Assembly (NCBI GenBank): GCA_016789725.1
Contig: JAEUQN010000016.1
Location: forward strand, 1-62,187
Source: Blastocatellia bacterium
GTDB lineage: Bacteria; Acidobacteriota; Blastocatellia; RBC074
Reading direction: 5' to 3'
Length of the DNA: 62,187 bases
A program made the position numbers and the translations under genes. The notes under the pieces are model-generated. The model made no database searches. It was not told where the DNA came from and saw nothing but the letters and a program-made list of their open reading frames with translations. Positions 36,047-44,828 of this stretch are shown in pieces; positions within the stretch are counted from its first letter, which is position 1, and each line of letters starts with the position of its first letter.

Positions 36047-36982
36047 ATGAAAACGACTCCTGTCACTCTGGAAGATTTACGCGGTGTTTTTCCCGTTCCG
36101 CCGTTGGCGCGCAAGTCCGACGCCAAACGTGCGCTCGACTTCGAGCAAAACAAACTGATTCTGCGCCACATGGTCAATGGCGGGATGACACGCTTTTTAT
36201 ACGGAGGCAATGCCTTTCTCTATCACCTAACATTAGCCGAATACGAACAGCTTTTAGACTGGCTGACCAGTTTTGCCGACAATCTGTGGGCGATTCCGAG
36301 CTTAGGCCCGTCCTATGGTCGCGCGATGGATCAGGCTGCACTTTTGAAGCGGTACAAATTCCCTGCCGTGATGCACCTGCCCTGCGGCGATCCGCGCGAT
36401 GCCAAAGGTCTGGAAATCGGCTTGCGCGAAATTTCTGCGGCGGCAAATACGCCATTGATTTTGTACTTGAAAGAAGAAAACAACTTCGGCAGTGATAAAG
36501 AAGCAGGCCTCGACACCGTTGCCAAACTCGTAGACGAAGGCATCTGCGTCGCCATCAAATATGCGGTCGTGCGCCAGGACCCGAAAGAAGATGCGTATCT
36601 GGCTTCATTACTCACGCGCGTAGACAAAGCCCGCGTCGTCAGCGGCATCGGCGAACGTCCGGCAGTCATTCACATGCGCGATTGGAGCTTGCCCGGCTTC
36701 ACGACCGGCTCCGGCTGCATCGCTCCAGTGCCAAGCAATGCCTTGTTTGCCGCGAATGTAAAAGGCGATTACGAAGCGGCGGAAGCGTTGCGCACCCGAT
36801 TTATCCCGCTCGAAGATTTGCGCGATGCCACTAGCCCGGCGAAAGTGCTACACGCGGCGACAGCCTTCGCAGGCATTGCCGAAACAGGTGCTGTACCGCC
36901 GTTCCTGTCGTCGCTTTCGGCGGAACAGTTGGCCGCAATTGCTCCAGTCGCACGTGAATTGGTTGAGCAAAACCATGCTTGA
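36047..36982 (+). CDS. dihydrodipicolinate synthase/N-acetylneuraminate lyase family protein
   Basis: 311 residues from ATG 36047 with GAGG upstream. The DapA-family TIM barrel is recognisable: GGNAFLYHLT near 53-62 (the family usually has GTTGE), the catalytic-type Tyr140 in PLILYLKEENNF, and the Schiff-base Lys171 in CVAIKYAVV. The departures from the DapA motifs argue against a role in lysine synthesis and for a catabolic aldolase or dehydratase that acts on a 2-keto acid. Spacing to the RraA-like gene is 150 bp and filled by an inverted-repeat element. The neighbouring MFS and dehydrogenase genes support a carboxylate pathway. Confidence 0.8.
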   Translation: MKTTPVTLEDLRGVFPVPPLARKSDAKRALDFEQNKLILRHMVNGGMTRFLYGGNAFLYHLTLAEYEQLLDWLTSFADNLWAIPSLGPSYGRAMDQAALLKRYKFPAVMHLPCGDPRDAKGLEIGLREISAAANTPLILYLKEENNFGSDKEAGLDTVAKLVDEGICVAIKYAVVRQDPKEDAYLASLLTRVDKARVVSGIGERPAVIHMRDWSLPGFTTGSGCIAPVPSNALFAANVKGDYEAAEALRTRFIPLEDLRDATSPAKVLHAATAFAGIAETGAVPPFLSSLSAEQLAAIAPVARELVEQNHA

Positions 36983-36991
36983 TAAGAAATA

Positions 36992-37106
36992 AACCACGGA
37001 GCACGGAGAAAAATTAGACAAGATGAACAAGATTTTTTTCAAGATTTACAGGATAGGACTTGTCAATCCTGTCTTTAAACCTCCGTGTCCTCCGTGCTCC
37101 GTGGTT
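36992..37106. repeat. nested inverted-repeat element with CTCCGTG heptamer arms
   Basis: The left arm AACCACGGAGCACGGAG (36992-37008) and right arm CTCCGTGCTCCGTGGTT (37090-37106) are perfect 17-bp inverted repeats. The right side has an additional CTCCGTG unit. Inside are further inverted pairs (GACAAG with CTTGTC; ACAGGAT with ATCCTGT). It lies between the DapA-like and RraA-like genes on the same strand. Sequences of this type are dispersed in many environmental bacterial genomes. Confidence 0.8.
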
Positions 37107-37134
37107 CATCAATTGATCTGGACGCCTATATTTT

Positions 37135-37905
37135 ATGCACCAAACAGACTCCAAACCTTTCCCGATTCCGCACAGCGACCTGCTCGAATTGCGGCGCTGG
37201 AACACACCAACGATTTACAACGGCTGGGAGCAATTCACCTCGCACGACCGCACGCGCGATGCGATCAACATCGAAGAAACCACTGATTTCATGCCGCAGA
37301 TGGGTGCGATGGTGGGCTACGCCGTTACGGTAGTGATTGAGCCAACCAATCCGGCGCATCAAAAAAACAACCCACAGGCCGCGCAGGAATATCGCCGCTA
37401 CCTTGCCAGCGTGCCGGGGCCGAAGATTGTGGTCGTGCAAGACCTCGACAAACCGCGCGTCATCGGTTCGTTTTGGGGCGAGGTGAACAGCAACCTGCAT
37501 CACGCGCTCGGCTGTGTCGGCACGATCACCGATGGCGGCATTCGGGATGTGGACGAGATGAGCTATGCCGGATTCAAGGCGTTGGCGCGTCGTATGTGCG
37601 TCGGGCATGCGTATTCAATTCCGGTGCGCTGGGGCTGCGAAGTCGAAGTCTTTGGGCAACGCATTCAGCCGGGACAATTGATCCACGCCGACAAACACGG
37701 ATTCATGGCGGTGCCGTTTGGTGACGAAGCACAGTTGCTGGAGGCGGCACGGTTTATGGACACCAACGAATGCCAGCACGTGATTGCCGCCGCCCGCGAA
37801 GCCAATGGATTAACACCCGAACAAATCCTCGAACAATTCGGACAAGCGGTACAACGGTTCCGCGCTGCGGCTGCCGCCAAATTTGGACGGCAGGGAGAGC
37901 ATTAA
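37135..37905 (+). CDS. RraA-family protein (HMG/CHA aldolase-like)
   Basis: 256 residues. The core has the RraA/aldolase signature: HALGCVGTITDGGIRDVDEM (the Gly-rich loop, with Arg and Asp of the GGIRD segment binding substrate and metal) and LIHADKHGFMAVP. The N-terminal extension of about 60 residues is longer than in E. coli RraA and typical of the dimethylmenaquinone-methyltransferase-like group now known to include 4-hydroxy-4-methyl-2-oxoglutarate/oxaloacetate aldolases and sugar-acid enzymes. Next to a DapA-like aldolase and MFS carriers, a carbon-carbon lyase or isomerase role is more likely than RNase E inhibition. Confidence 0.8.
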   Translation: MHQTDSKPFPIPHSDLLELRRWNTPTIYNGWEQFTSHDRTRDAINIEETTDFMPQMGAMVGYAVTVVIEPTNPAHQKNNPQAAQEYRRYLASVPGPKIVVVQDLDKPRVIGSFWGEVNSNLHHALGCVGTITDGGIRDVDEMSYAGFKALARRMCVGHAYSIPVRWGCEVEVFGQRIQPGQLIHADKHGFMAVPFGDEAQLLEAARFMDTNECQHVIAAAREANGLTPEQILEQFGQAVQRFRAAAAAKFGRQGEH

Positions 37906-37978
37906 GGATCAGAGGTGCAAAGGGGATTTGCGAAGGTAAAGAAGAGAAACCGGACTACACGAAAAGAACAGAACATTC

Positions 37979-39325
37979 ATGGAAAACCCGATCCCGTTAG
38001 GTAAACCGATTGCCACACCTGCCCCGATAACAGATGAAGTAGCAGAACGAGCACGGCGGCGCATCACGCGACGGCTGATGCCTTATTTGTTGGTGTTGTA
38101 TTTAATCGCCTACATTGATCGCACGAATGTCGGCATTGCCAAGCTACAAATGCAGAGCGAACTGGGCTTCACCGAAGCGGTAATTGGATTCGGGGCTGGC
38201 ATCTTTTTCCTCGGTTATTTCCTGCTGGAAATTCCTGGCACGTTGATCGTAGAGAAATGGAGCGCCCGCAAGTGGATTGCGCGCATCATGATTTCGTGGG
38301 GCATCGTGGCGACCATGATGGGCTTCATCGGTCTGCCATTTCTCAGTTTTCTCAGCAACACGCAGCAATTTTATACGCTCCGCTTTATTCTGGGTTTGGC
38401 CGAAGCTGGATTCTTTCCGGGCGTGATTATTTACCTGTCACATTGGTTCCGCTATGAAGATCGCGCCAAAGCAAAAGCCCGGTTCATGATCGGGATTCCG
38501 ATCTCGACAGTCATTGGCGTGCCACTTTCACGGGCAATTCTGGAAAATATCAATTGGTATGGATGGGCTGGCTGGCGTTGGGTTTATATTCTGGAAGGCA
38601 TTCCGGCCATCATCTTCGGCATCATCACACTGTTTTACCTGACGGACAGACCGCACGAAGCGAAGTGGCTCCCGGAAGATGAAAAGCAGTGGATCACGAA
38701 TGAACTGGCGCGCGAACGCGAACAAAAAGCTGCCGTTGGACGTGCCAAACTTTCAGAAGCCTTCAAGCATCCCCAAATCATCCTGCTTGTATTCATTTAT
38801 CTTTTCGCCGTCACTGGCAATTATGGCCTGACGTTTTTCCTGCCTTCGATTACGAAGAACATGCAAGGAATGTCTGTCATGTGGCAAACGGTGGTGACCA
38901 CGTTGCCTTATATTTGCTGCACGCTGGCGATTCTGTATAGCGGTCCGTCTTCAGATCGCACCGGTGAACGTCGTTGGCATACCGCAGTGCCGATTCTGCT
39001 GATGGGTGTCGGGATGGGGATGAGTGCCGTGACTGGAAATTATCTGGGAATCACGATCATCTTCCTGTGCCTCGCGGGTCTGGCTCCGGGAGCCTGGCCG
39101 TCGTTCTGGTCATTGCCGACCGCCTTCCTAACAGGTTCTGCAGCTGCCACAGCGGTCGGTTTAATTAATTCCGTCGGCAATCTGGGTGGTTTTATCGGAC
39201 CGTATGCAGTGGGCTATCTCAAAGATGTCACTGGTGGCTACAAAGCCGGAATGCTCTTTTTAGCAGGCTGTGCGCTGTTGGCGGGGTTGTTAGCCACCAG
39301 AATCAAAGTCCCTAAAAAACAATGA
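37979..39325 (+). CDS. MFS transporter, ACS family (tartrate/galactonate-like)
   Basis: 448 residues, about 12 membrane helices. The first helix ends YLIAYIDRTNVGIAKLQMQS, then FFLGYFLLEIPGTLIVEKW and FILGLAEAGFFPGVIIYLSH. This pattern is standard for the ACS family that takes up tartrate, phthalate, galactonate or 4-hydroxyphenylacetate with protons. It follows the RraA gene by 73 bp, so it is probably in the same transcript. With the divergent MFS at 34.7-36.0 kb it makes two related but clearly different anion carriers in this island. Confidence 0.88.
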   Translation: MENPIPLGKPIATPAPITDEVAERARRRITRRLMPYLLVLYLIAYIDRTNVGIAKLQMQSELGFTEAVIGFGAGIFFLGYFLLEIPGTLIVEKWSARKWIARIMISWGIVATMMGFIGLPFLSFLSNTQQFYTLRFILGLAEAGFFPGVIIYLSHWFRYEDRAKAKARFMIGIPISTVIGVPLSRAILENINWYGWAGWRWVYILEGIPAIIFGIITLFYLTDRPHEAKWLPEDEKQWITNELAREREQKAAVGRAKLSEAFKHPQIILLVFIYLFAVTGNYGLTFFLPSITKNMQGMSVMWQTVVTTLPYICCTLAILYSGPSSDRTGERRWHTAVPILLMGVGMGMSAVTGNYLGITIIFLCLAGLAPGAWPSFWSLPTAFLTGSAAATAVGLINSVGNLGGFIGPYAVGYLKDVTGGYKAGMLFLAGCALLAGLLATRIKVPKKQ

Positions 39326-39354
39326 GGATTTGCCGCCAACCAAATATCGCCTCA

Positions 39355-39389
39355 GCGACGCCTTGCCTTTCTTCCCGGTAAGGCGTCGC
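39355..39389 (+). terminator. hairpin after the MFS gene; otherwise empty 306-bp gap
   Basis: The 13-bp stem GCGACGCCTTGCC / GGTAAGGCGTCGC (one G-T type mismatch) lies 30 bp after the MFS stop. The rest of the gap 39326-39631 shows only a small hairpin CCTGAG/CTCAGG near 39433-39452 and no gene that I can support. Confidence 0.5.
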
Positions 39390-39631
39390 GTATACTGCCT
39401 TCCACGCTCTGTAATTCAACACAAAATAAATGCCTGAGCCAAATGACTCAGGTAGGAAGTGATAACACGATTGGCTCAATCGCAGCGGCGTTATGTGCCA
39501 ATCATCGCGTTGGTCAATCGTATGCAGATACGACTGCTCCCACTCAACTCTGCACGCTTCAACCGAAGCCAAAGCGGAGGCCGCGTTACAGGAACTTCCC
39601 AATCGCCTGATCACGGGCGGAGGATGAATTG

Positions 39632-41020
39632 ATGAACGTTGAATCCCCCAAATCATCGGTTCCAACCGAAACCGAACCTCCCTATCCACCGCTGCGTTAT
39701 GCCTGGTACGTCGTCGCGGTATTGACGTTTGTCTATGTCTTTTCGTTCATTGATCGGCAAATTCTGAATTTGCTGGTGAGGCCGATTCGCCGCGATCTGG
39801 GCATCAGCGATACACAAATGAGTTTGCTGATGGGCTTCAGTTTTGCGCTGTTTTATACCGTATGCGGCATTCCGCTCGGATGGTTAGCGGATAAAAAAAG
39901 TCGTCGTTCTATCGTCGCCGTCGGTTTCATCTTTTGGAGCATCATGACAGCAGGTTGCGGGTTGGCGCGGAATTTTGTGCAAATGTTGTTGTTGCGAATG
40001 GGCGTTGGTGTTGGCGAAGCGGCGCTTTCCCCGTCAGCCTATTCCCTCATCGCGGATTACTTTCCGAAGGAAAAGCGAGCCACAGCGATTAGTGTGTATT
40101 CCATGGGGATTTACATCGGCGGCGGTTTGGCGTCGTTGCTCGGCGGTTTAGTCGTGGGCTTTGCGGAAACCAAAGGCACCTGGAACTTACCGGTGGTTGG
40201 CGAAACACGGCCTTGGCAGGTGATCTTTTTCATTGTCGGCTTGCCGGGCGTATTCCTGGCAGCATTGATGTACACGATCCGCGAACCTGTCCGACGTGGA
40301 CTGAAAATGATGAAGGCGGCGGATGGAACGATGCAGCAGGCGCAAGTGCCTTTTCTTGAAACCTGGTCCTACATCCTTTCCAATTGGAAAACCTTTCTCT
40401 GCCACACGATTGGCTTTGCGTTGCTGTCCTTTTCCTCCTACGGCGCTTCGGCGTGGGTGCCGACGATGTTTGTCCGCAATCACGGCTGGACCGCATCCAA
40501 AGCGGGCATTGTGTATGGATTGATCGTCGGCATCTTTTCAACGCTCGGTGTTGCCACGGGCGGTTGGTGGGCGGATCGGATGGCCGCGCGTGGGCATCGA
40601 GACGCAACGATGCGCGTCGGCTTTCTGGTCGCAGTCATCTGGTTTCCGACCGGCATTCTGTATCCATTGATGTCAGACGGCACAATGTCCGCGTTGCTGT
40701 TAATTCCTTCGGCGTTTCTCGCCAGCGCCCCCTTTGGCGTTGCGCCCGCTGCGATTCAGCAAATTATGCCGAACGAAATGCGCGGTCAGGCATCGGCGGT
40801 GTATTTGTTCGTTATTAATTTAATCGGCCTTGGCGTAGGGCCAACCGCAGTGGCGATGACAACGGATTATGTTTTCCACGATGACAACGCGGTGAATTAT
40901 TCGCTGTTGATTGTCTGTACGATTGCGCACGTCATTTCGGGCGTTTTGTTGTGGATTGGAAGGAAGCCGTTTTGCGACAGCCTTGACCGTTTGAAACAGT
41001 GGATGGGGGCTACCGCTTGA
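39632..41020 (+). CDS. MFS transporter (spinster-like/UhpC-type group)
   Basis: 462 residues from ATG 39632, with GGAGG upstream. About 12 membrane helices: FVYVFSFIDRQILNLLVRPI in helix 1, GIPLGWLADKKSRRSIV as the MFS signature loop, and RMGVGVGEAALSPSAYSLIA in helix 4. The motif set resembles spinster-type MFS proteins common in environmental bacteria; substrates vary. It may be an independent unit, since a 300-bp gap with a hairpin separates it from the previous carrier. Confidence 0.85.
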   Translation: MNVESPKSSVPTETEPPYPPLRYAWYVVAVLTFVYVFSFIDRQILNLLVRPIRRDLGISDTQMSLLMGFSFALFYTVCGIPLGWLADKKSRRSIVAVGFIFWSIMTAGCGLARNFVQMLLLRMGVGVGEAALSPSAYSLIADYFPKEKRATAISVYSMGIYIGGGLASLLGGLVVGFAETKGTWNLPVVGETRPWQVIFFIVGLPGVFLAALMYTIREPVRRGLKMMKAADGTMQQAQVPFLETWSYILSNWKTFLCHTIGFALLSFSSYGASAWVPTMFVRNHGWTASKAGIVYGLIVGIFSTLGVATGGWWADRMAARGHRDATMRVGFLVAVIWFPTGILYPLMSDGTMSALLLIPSAFLASAPFGVAPAAIQQIMPNEMRGQASAVYLFVINLIGLGVGPTAVAMTTDYVFHDDNAVNYSLLIVCTIAHVISGVLLWIGRKPFCDSLDRLKQWMGATA

Positions 41021-41031
41021 ACAAGGTTGTT

Positions 41032-41159
41032 TAGATCAGTTTGCAAATGCGTATACGGAAATAAACCACGGGGACACGAAACTCTTCTCCCTTTCTTCCC
41101 CCGTGATCCAGTGTTCCCCGTGGTTAAATTTCCCGTACAGGCAATTGAAATCTGATCTA
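41032..41159. mobile_element. MITE-like inverted-repeat element (about 128 bp)
   Basis: Long imperfect inverted arms of about 45 bp start and end with TAGATCAG / CTGATCTA. Continuing inward they share CAA, then GTA-ACGG-AAAT and AACCACGGGG(A)ACAC, which pairs with GTGTTCCCCGTGGTT. The core uses the same AACCACGG start as the element at 36992. It sits between convergent genes (MFS and LURP-like). No transposase or obvious target duplication is seen, so mobility is inferred from structure only. Confidence 0.6.
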
Positions 41160-41181
41160 GCTGGCTGTCCTTAGCCCTCCA

Positions 41182-41766
41182 CTACCCCCGCGCGCGTTCC
41201 AACAGTACCACCATCATACAGCCCAACAATGCGCAAACTTCTTCGTGCTCATTGAGCGGTGCGTGTTTTTCAATCACGAAGCGGCCTTCAAAAAATGCAG
41301 GTTGTTTTTCAAATCGCATCACGTCCTGTCCATTCGGACGCGTCACCACGTAGGCCGGATGGAACAAGTACCCCGTGAACATGCCCAGTACGGGAATTTC
41401 ACCGATCAGAGAGTCCAACACTTTCACCCAGGGATTCGCCTCCTGCACGACGAATGTCGGCACGTTGCCAACGAAGATGTCGTAATGCGCGCTCCACAAT
41501 GACCGCATTCCTTGTCGTTTGATCGCGCCAAAATGATTGCCCTGCATATCGGAGAAGTGATAGCTCGCGGAAAAATCCAACACGCGGTCGGCATTGATTT
41601 CATACAGCGGCTGCGTCTGCGATTCGTCAGCATACATCGTGATCGCTTCTTTGAGCTTGAAGAGTTTCTGTTTCACATAGCCGATCAAATGCCCGCTGCC
41701 ATCCGTAACGTAGATTTGCGACGCAATCGCCAAGAGCTTGAACGAAAGCGTAATCGGATAATTCAT
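41182..41766 (-). CDS. LURP-one/Tubby C-like (scramblase-like) protein
   Basis: 194 residues from ATG 41766 with GGAG 8 nt upstream. It shows the LURP-one/phospholipid-scramblase-like 12-strand pattern: TLSFKLLAIASQIYVTDGSG, YVKQKLFKLKEAITMYADES, PLYEINADRVLDFSASYHF, then a hydrophobic C-terminal helix (CALLGCMMVVLLE). Bacterial members are of unknown function; a membrane-associated role is possible. It is divergent from surE with 155 bp between starts. Confidence 0.65.
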   Translation of the reverse strand: MNYPITLSFKLLAIASQIYVTDGSGHLIGYVKQKLFKLKEAITMYADESQTQPLYEINADRVLDFSASYHFSDMQGNHFGAIKRQGMRSLWSAHYDIFVGNVPTFVVQEANPWVKVLDSLIGEIPVLGMFTGYLFHPAYVVTRPNGQDVMRFEKQPAFFEGRFVIEKHAPLNEHEEVCALLGCMMVVLLERARG

Positions 41767-41921
41767 TGATGTTCTCCAATCCATTGGGGCTGAGTTTGAC
41801 AAAGGGCAAGTCTATGGAAAATCAGGCGGAGGTCAAGAGGAGTTTGATCCGCCTCTTGCCTTCCGGCATCTCATCGGCGATCATCTCGCCTCCCTCACAG
41901 CTTGTAATTTTGAAGTATTTT

Positions 41922-42662
41922 ATGACGCGAATTTTAGTAACGAACGACGACGGAATTTTTTCAGAAGGCATCGCAGCCCTAGCCAAAGCCTTGGAAGCGG
42001 TCGGCGAAGTAACCGTTGTTGCCCCCGCTTCAGAACAAAGTGCTTCGGCACATTCTCTCACGCTGACACGCCCATTGCGCCTGCGCAAAATTGATGACCA
42101 GCATTACTCTGTAGACGGTACGCCTACCGATTGTGTCGTGTTGGCACTGACCAAAATCATGCTCAACAATCCGCCCGACATCGTCGTGTCGGGGATCAAT
42201 TACGGAGCCAATCTTGGCGACGATGTTACATATTCAGGCACGGTCGCTGGCGCGTTGGAAGCTACGATTTTCAAAGTGCCGGGCATCGCCGTGAGTCTGG
42301 CAACCCGCAGCGATTTTGATTTTACGCACGCCGCAGCTTTCGCCGCCCAACTGACGGCCAAAGCTCTCCAGGAAGGCTTGCCACCCGGCGTTTTATTGAA
42401 TGTGAACGTGCCGCCGGGTGAGATTCGCGGCGCGCGATGGGCGCATCAGGGAACCAAAACTGTGCGTAGTCTGATTCACGAAGGCATTGATCCGCGCGGT
42501 CGCCCGTATTATTGGATCGGCGAGCAGCAAGTTGCGTGGAAAGAAGCGGGCGATAGCGATTACGCGGCGGTCGGTGAAGGACTGGTCGCCATCACGCCGC
42601 TGCGCGCGGATATGACGGATTATGACGCTTTGGCGCACCTGCGAAGCTGGGATGAATTTTGA
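41922..42662 (+). CDS. surE: 5'/3'-nucleotidase SurE
   Basis: 246 residues, the usual SurE length. The start is MTRILVTNDDG (metal-binding D9 and D10), followed by VVAPASEQSASAHSLTL, VDGTPTDCVVLAL, VVSGINYGANLGDDVTYSGT (metal-binding Ser/Asn region) and NVNVPP. SurE removes phosphate from nucleoside monophosphates and is classically linked to stationary-phase survival. The next gene is pcm, the same surE-pcm order as in E. coli and many bacteria, which strengthens both assignments. The frame is open upstream to 41766 but the family starts at MTRIL. Confidence 0.95.
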   Translation: MTRILVTNDDGIFSEGIAALAKALEAVGEVTVVAPASEQSASAHSLTLTRPLRLRKIDDQHYSVDGTPTDCVVLALTKIMLNNPPDIVVSGINYGANLGDDVTYSGTVAGALEATIFKVPGIAVSLATRSDFDFTHAAAFAAQLTAKALQEGLPPGVLLNVNVPPGEIRGARWAHQGTKTVRSLIHEGIDPRGRPYYWIGEQQVAWKEAGDSDYAAVGEGLVAITPLRADMTDYDALAHLRSWDEF

Positions 42663-42721
42663 TTGCAGAAATCTTAGCCAAGGAAGCTGCGTGAATCTGT
42701 GCTAATTTGCGGCGAATCACC

Positions 42722-43396
42722 ATGAACATCCCCAACTCCCCACAATCCAAACCGCCGCTCGACGCTTTCACGCGCGCGCGTTTGGCGATGGTCGAACGAT
42801 TGCGCAAAGCTGGCATCCGCAATGAGCGGGTACTGACCGCCATGAGCGAAATCCCGCGCCATCTGTTCATCACTGAAGCGTTGCGCAGTACGGCTTACGG
42901 CGATCACGCATTACCGATTGCTCACGATCAAACCATCTCGCAACCGTTCATCGTAGCGAAAGAAACTGAATTGCTCGAAGTTACAGACAAAGATCGCGTG
43001 TTGGAAATTGGCGCGGGTTCCGGCTATCAAACGGCGGTGCTGGCAAAGGTCGCTGGTCGCATTTATGCCATCGAACGGATTCCACAATTAGCGCGCGACT
43101 CGGCAGCCTTGCTCGCGTCCCTGAAGCTTTTCAATGCCACCATCAAGTGCTTCGACGGCACAATTGGCTGGAGCGAGTTTGCGCCCTATCAGGGAATTCT
43201 GGTGGCGGCAGGTTCGCCTGAAATTCCGCAACCGCTGCTGAATCAACTCGCCGTCGGCGGCCACCTGGTGATCCCTGTTGGCACCGAAAAAGATCAGCGA
43301 CTGATGCGTGTGAAGCGCACCGCGACGGGCTTCAAAACCGAAGATCACGGGCGCTGTCAATTCGTCAAACTAATTGGAAAATATGGGTGGAAGTAG
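42722..43396 (+). CDS. pcm: protein-L-isoaspartate O-methyltransferase
   Basis: 224 residues. SAM-binding motif I is VLEIGAGSGYQTAVLAK; the N-terminal RLAMVERLRKAGIRNERVLT, the substrate loop YGDHALPIAHDQTISQPFIV and the late VGGHLVIPVGTEKDQRLM are typical of Pcm. It methylates isoaspartyl residues of damaged proteins so they can revert to Asp. It follows surE by 60 bp in the same direction. The stop codon (43394-43396) lies inside the first unit of a heptamer array. Confidence 0.95.
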   Translation: MNIPNSPQSKPPLDAFTRARLAMVERLRKAGIRNERVLTAMSEIPRHLFITEALRSTAYGDHALPIAHDQTISQPFIVAKETELLEVTDKDRVLEIGAGSGYQTAVLAKVAGRIYAIERIPQLARDSAALLASLKLFNATIKCFDGTIGWSEFAPYQGILVAAGSPEIPQPLLNQLAVGGHLVIPVGTEKDQRLMRVKRTATGFKTEDHGRCQFVKLIGKYGWK

Positions 43397-43488
43397 GTGT
43401 TAGGTGTTGGTGGTTAGGTGTTAGGAAAAGTTTTGCCTTTCCCCTAACACCTAACACCCAACACCTAACACCCAGCACCTAACACACT
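43393..43488. repeat. inverted heptamer arrays TTAGGTG / CACCTAA
   Basis: Left arm: five heptamers in register (GTAGGTG, TTAGGTG, TTGGTGG, TTAGGTG, TTAGGAA). A short A/T-rich loop follows. Right arm: six or seven heptamers that are the complement (CCCCTAA, CACCTAA, CACCCAA, CACCTAA, CACCCAG, CACCTAA). The arms can form a long hairpin. It fills the whole pcm-dedA gap, running from the pcm stop codon to the base before the dedA start codon. Confidence 0.85.
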
Positions 43489-44133
43489 ATGGAATTTATC
43501 AAACACCTCTTCGATATCGTGCTGCATTTGGACAAGCACCTGGGCTGGCTCGTCGGCGAGTATCAGGGCTGGACGTATGCGATTCTGTTTCTGATTATTT
43601 TTTGCGAGACAGGATTGGTCGTGACACCATTTTTGCCGGGCGATTCGCTGCTGTTTGCGCTGGGTGCATTGGCGGCTACGGGTTCGCTGAATGCGGCGTT
43701 GCTCTGTGTGCTATTAATGTGCGCGGCAATTATTGGCGACAACCTGAATTATTGGATCGGGCGGACAGTTGGGGCAAAATTATTCACGCGCGAAGACTCC
43801 AAACTTTTCAATAAACAATATTTGGAACGCACCGAAAAGTTTTACGAACGCTATGGTGCCAAGACCGTCGTCATTGCACGCTTTGTACCAATCGTGCGAA
43901 CGTTCGCGCCATTTGTAGCGGGCTTTGGACGCATGCACTATCCGAAATTTCTGGCGTACAGCGTGGCGGGCGGCGTGTTGTGGATTTGCGGTTTGATCGC
44001 GCTGGGTTATTTCTTCGGCAATCTCCCGTTTGTCAAAAAGAATTTCGGGCTGGTCATCATTGCCATCATCTTCATCTCTATACTGCCTGCGGTTATTGAG
44101 GCGCTACGAGCGCGTAAAGCAGGCCATCTTTAA
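43489..44133 (+). CDS. DedA family membrane protein
   Basis: 214 residues, about five membrane helices. DedA signatures are [20 protein letters not shown] and [23 protein letters not shown] (written here with a break), including the conserved acidic and FxR/PxxR residues of the re-entrant loops. DedA proteins are now thought to flip lipids such as undecaprenyl phosphate. The ATG is immediately behind the heptamer array, so no normal ribosome site exists; the array lies where the ribosome binds. Confidence 0.88.
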   Translation: MEFIKHLFDIVLHLDKHLGWLVGEYQGWTYAILFLIIFCETGLVVTPFLPGDSLLFALGALAATGSLNAALLCVLLMCAAIIGDNLNYWIGRTVGAKLFTREDSKLFNKQYLERTEKFYERYGAKTVVIARFVPIVRTFAPFVAGFGRMHYPKFLAYSVAGGVLWICGLIALGYFFGNLPFVKKNFGLVIIAIIFISILPAVIEALRARKAGHL

Positions 44134-44164
44134 CCCAAACCATCGTCTCAATGGAGGTTGTCAT

Positions 44165-44791
44165 ATGATTCGGTTTCTCACTTTGATTTGTCTTTTGACC
44201 CTTTGCGCTTCTTCGATCTGCGTAGCCAAAACGCCGCGCGCAAAAGCTGCTAAAAAATCAGCATCCGTCACGATCACACCGTTCGTTCAGCGCGGCGATA
44301 TGGAGTATGTGTTGCTCGCCACCAACAAAACCGGCTCCATGCAAAAAGAAATGAACGAAGCCGGAGTTGAAGGTTATCGTTTTGAAGGCACGATGGGCGG
44401 CCAGACTTCCATTGGCGGCAATGAATCTGTGGTCATTATGGGCCGTCCCAAAGGTGGTAAAACAACGGCCAGTTATCAGTACAAATTGCTGGCGACGAAT
44501 AAAACCTCGACGATGCAAAAAGAGATGAATCAGGCCGCCGCCGCCGGATTTATTTACCGAGGCCAAACGGTCTTCGAGACGACCTTCGGCGGCAAAGAGG
44601 TTGTCGTGTTGATGGAAATGGGAAGCGGTGACAAAGAGGAATATCAGCTCCTTGCCACCACGAAAACGTCCACCATGCAAAAGGAAATGAACCAGGTCGC
44701 CGCTCAGGGATTTTTGTTTTGCGGCATCACCGTCGCAGAAACTGCTTTCGGTGGGAAGGAACTTGTGGTTATTATGCGCAGGTCCCGCTAA
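44165..44791 (+). CDS. secreted protein made of three tandem 55-residue repeats
   Basis: 208 residues from ATG 44165 with GGAGG upstream. The signal peptide (1-22) is followed by three copies of a unit with the pattern E/Y-Y-LLAT-KT-TMQKEMN, then a Gly-aromatic turn ([11 protein letters not shown]) and FGGKE-VVIM. The second and third units are almost the same in their first half ([32 protein letters not shown]); the first is more divergent. It looks like the DUF4177-type alpha-beta unit in triplicate. No function is known. It is followed 37 bp later by a rhodanese gene in the same direction, possibly an operon of secreted proteins. Confidence 0.75.
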   Translation: MIRFLTLICLLTLCASSICVAKTPRAKAAKKSASVTITPFVQRGDMEYVLLATNKTGSMQKEMNEAGVEGYRFEGTMGGQTSIGGNESVVIMGRPKGGKTTASYQYKLLATNKTSTMQKEMNQAAAAGFIYRGQTVFETTFGGKEVVVLMEMGSGDKEEYQLLATTKTSTMQKEMNQVAAQGFLFCGITVAETAFGGKELVVIMRRSR

Positions 44792-44828
44792 ACCTCGAAC
44801 AACCCCATCATCCAATGAAGGGGATTTC

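Noticed and set aside
39494..39626. Short plus frame before the third MFS gene ending ALQELPNRLITGGG
   Set aside because: No ribosome site, no recognisable similarity, and alternative frames are equally open.
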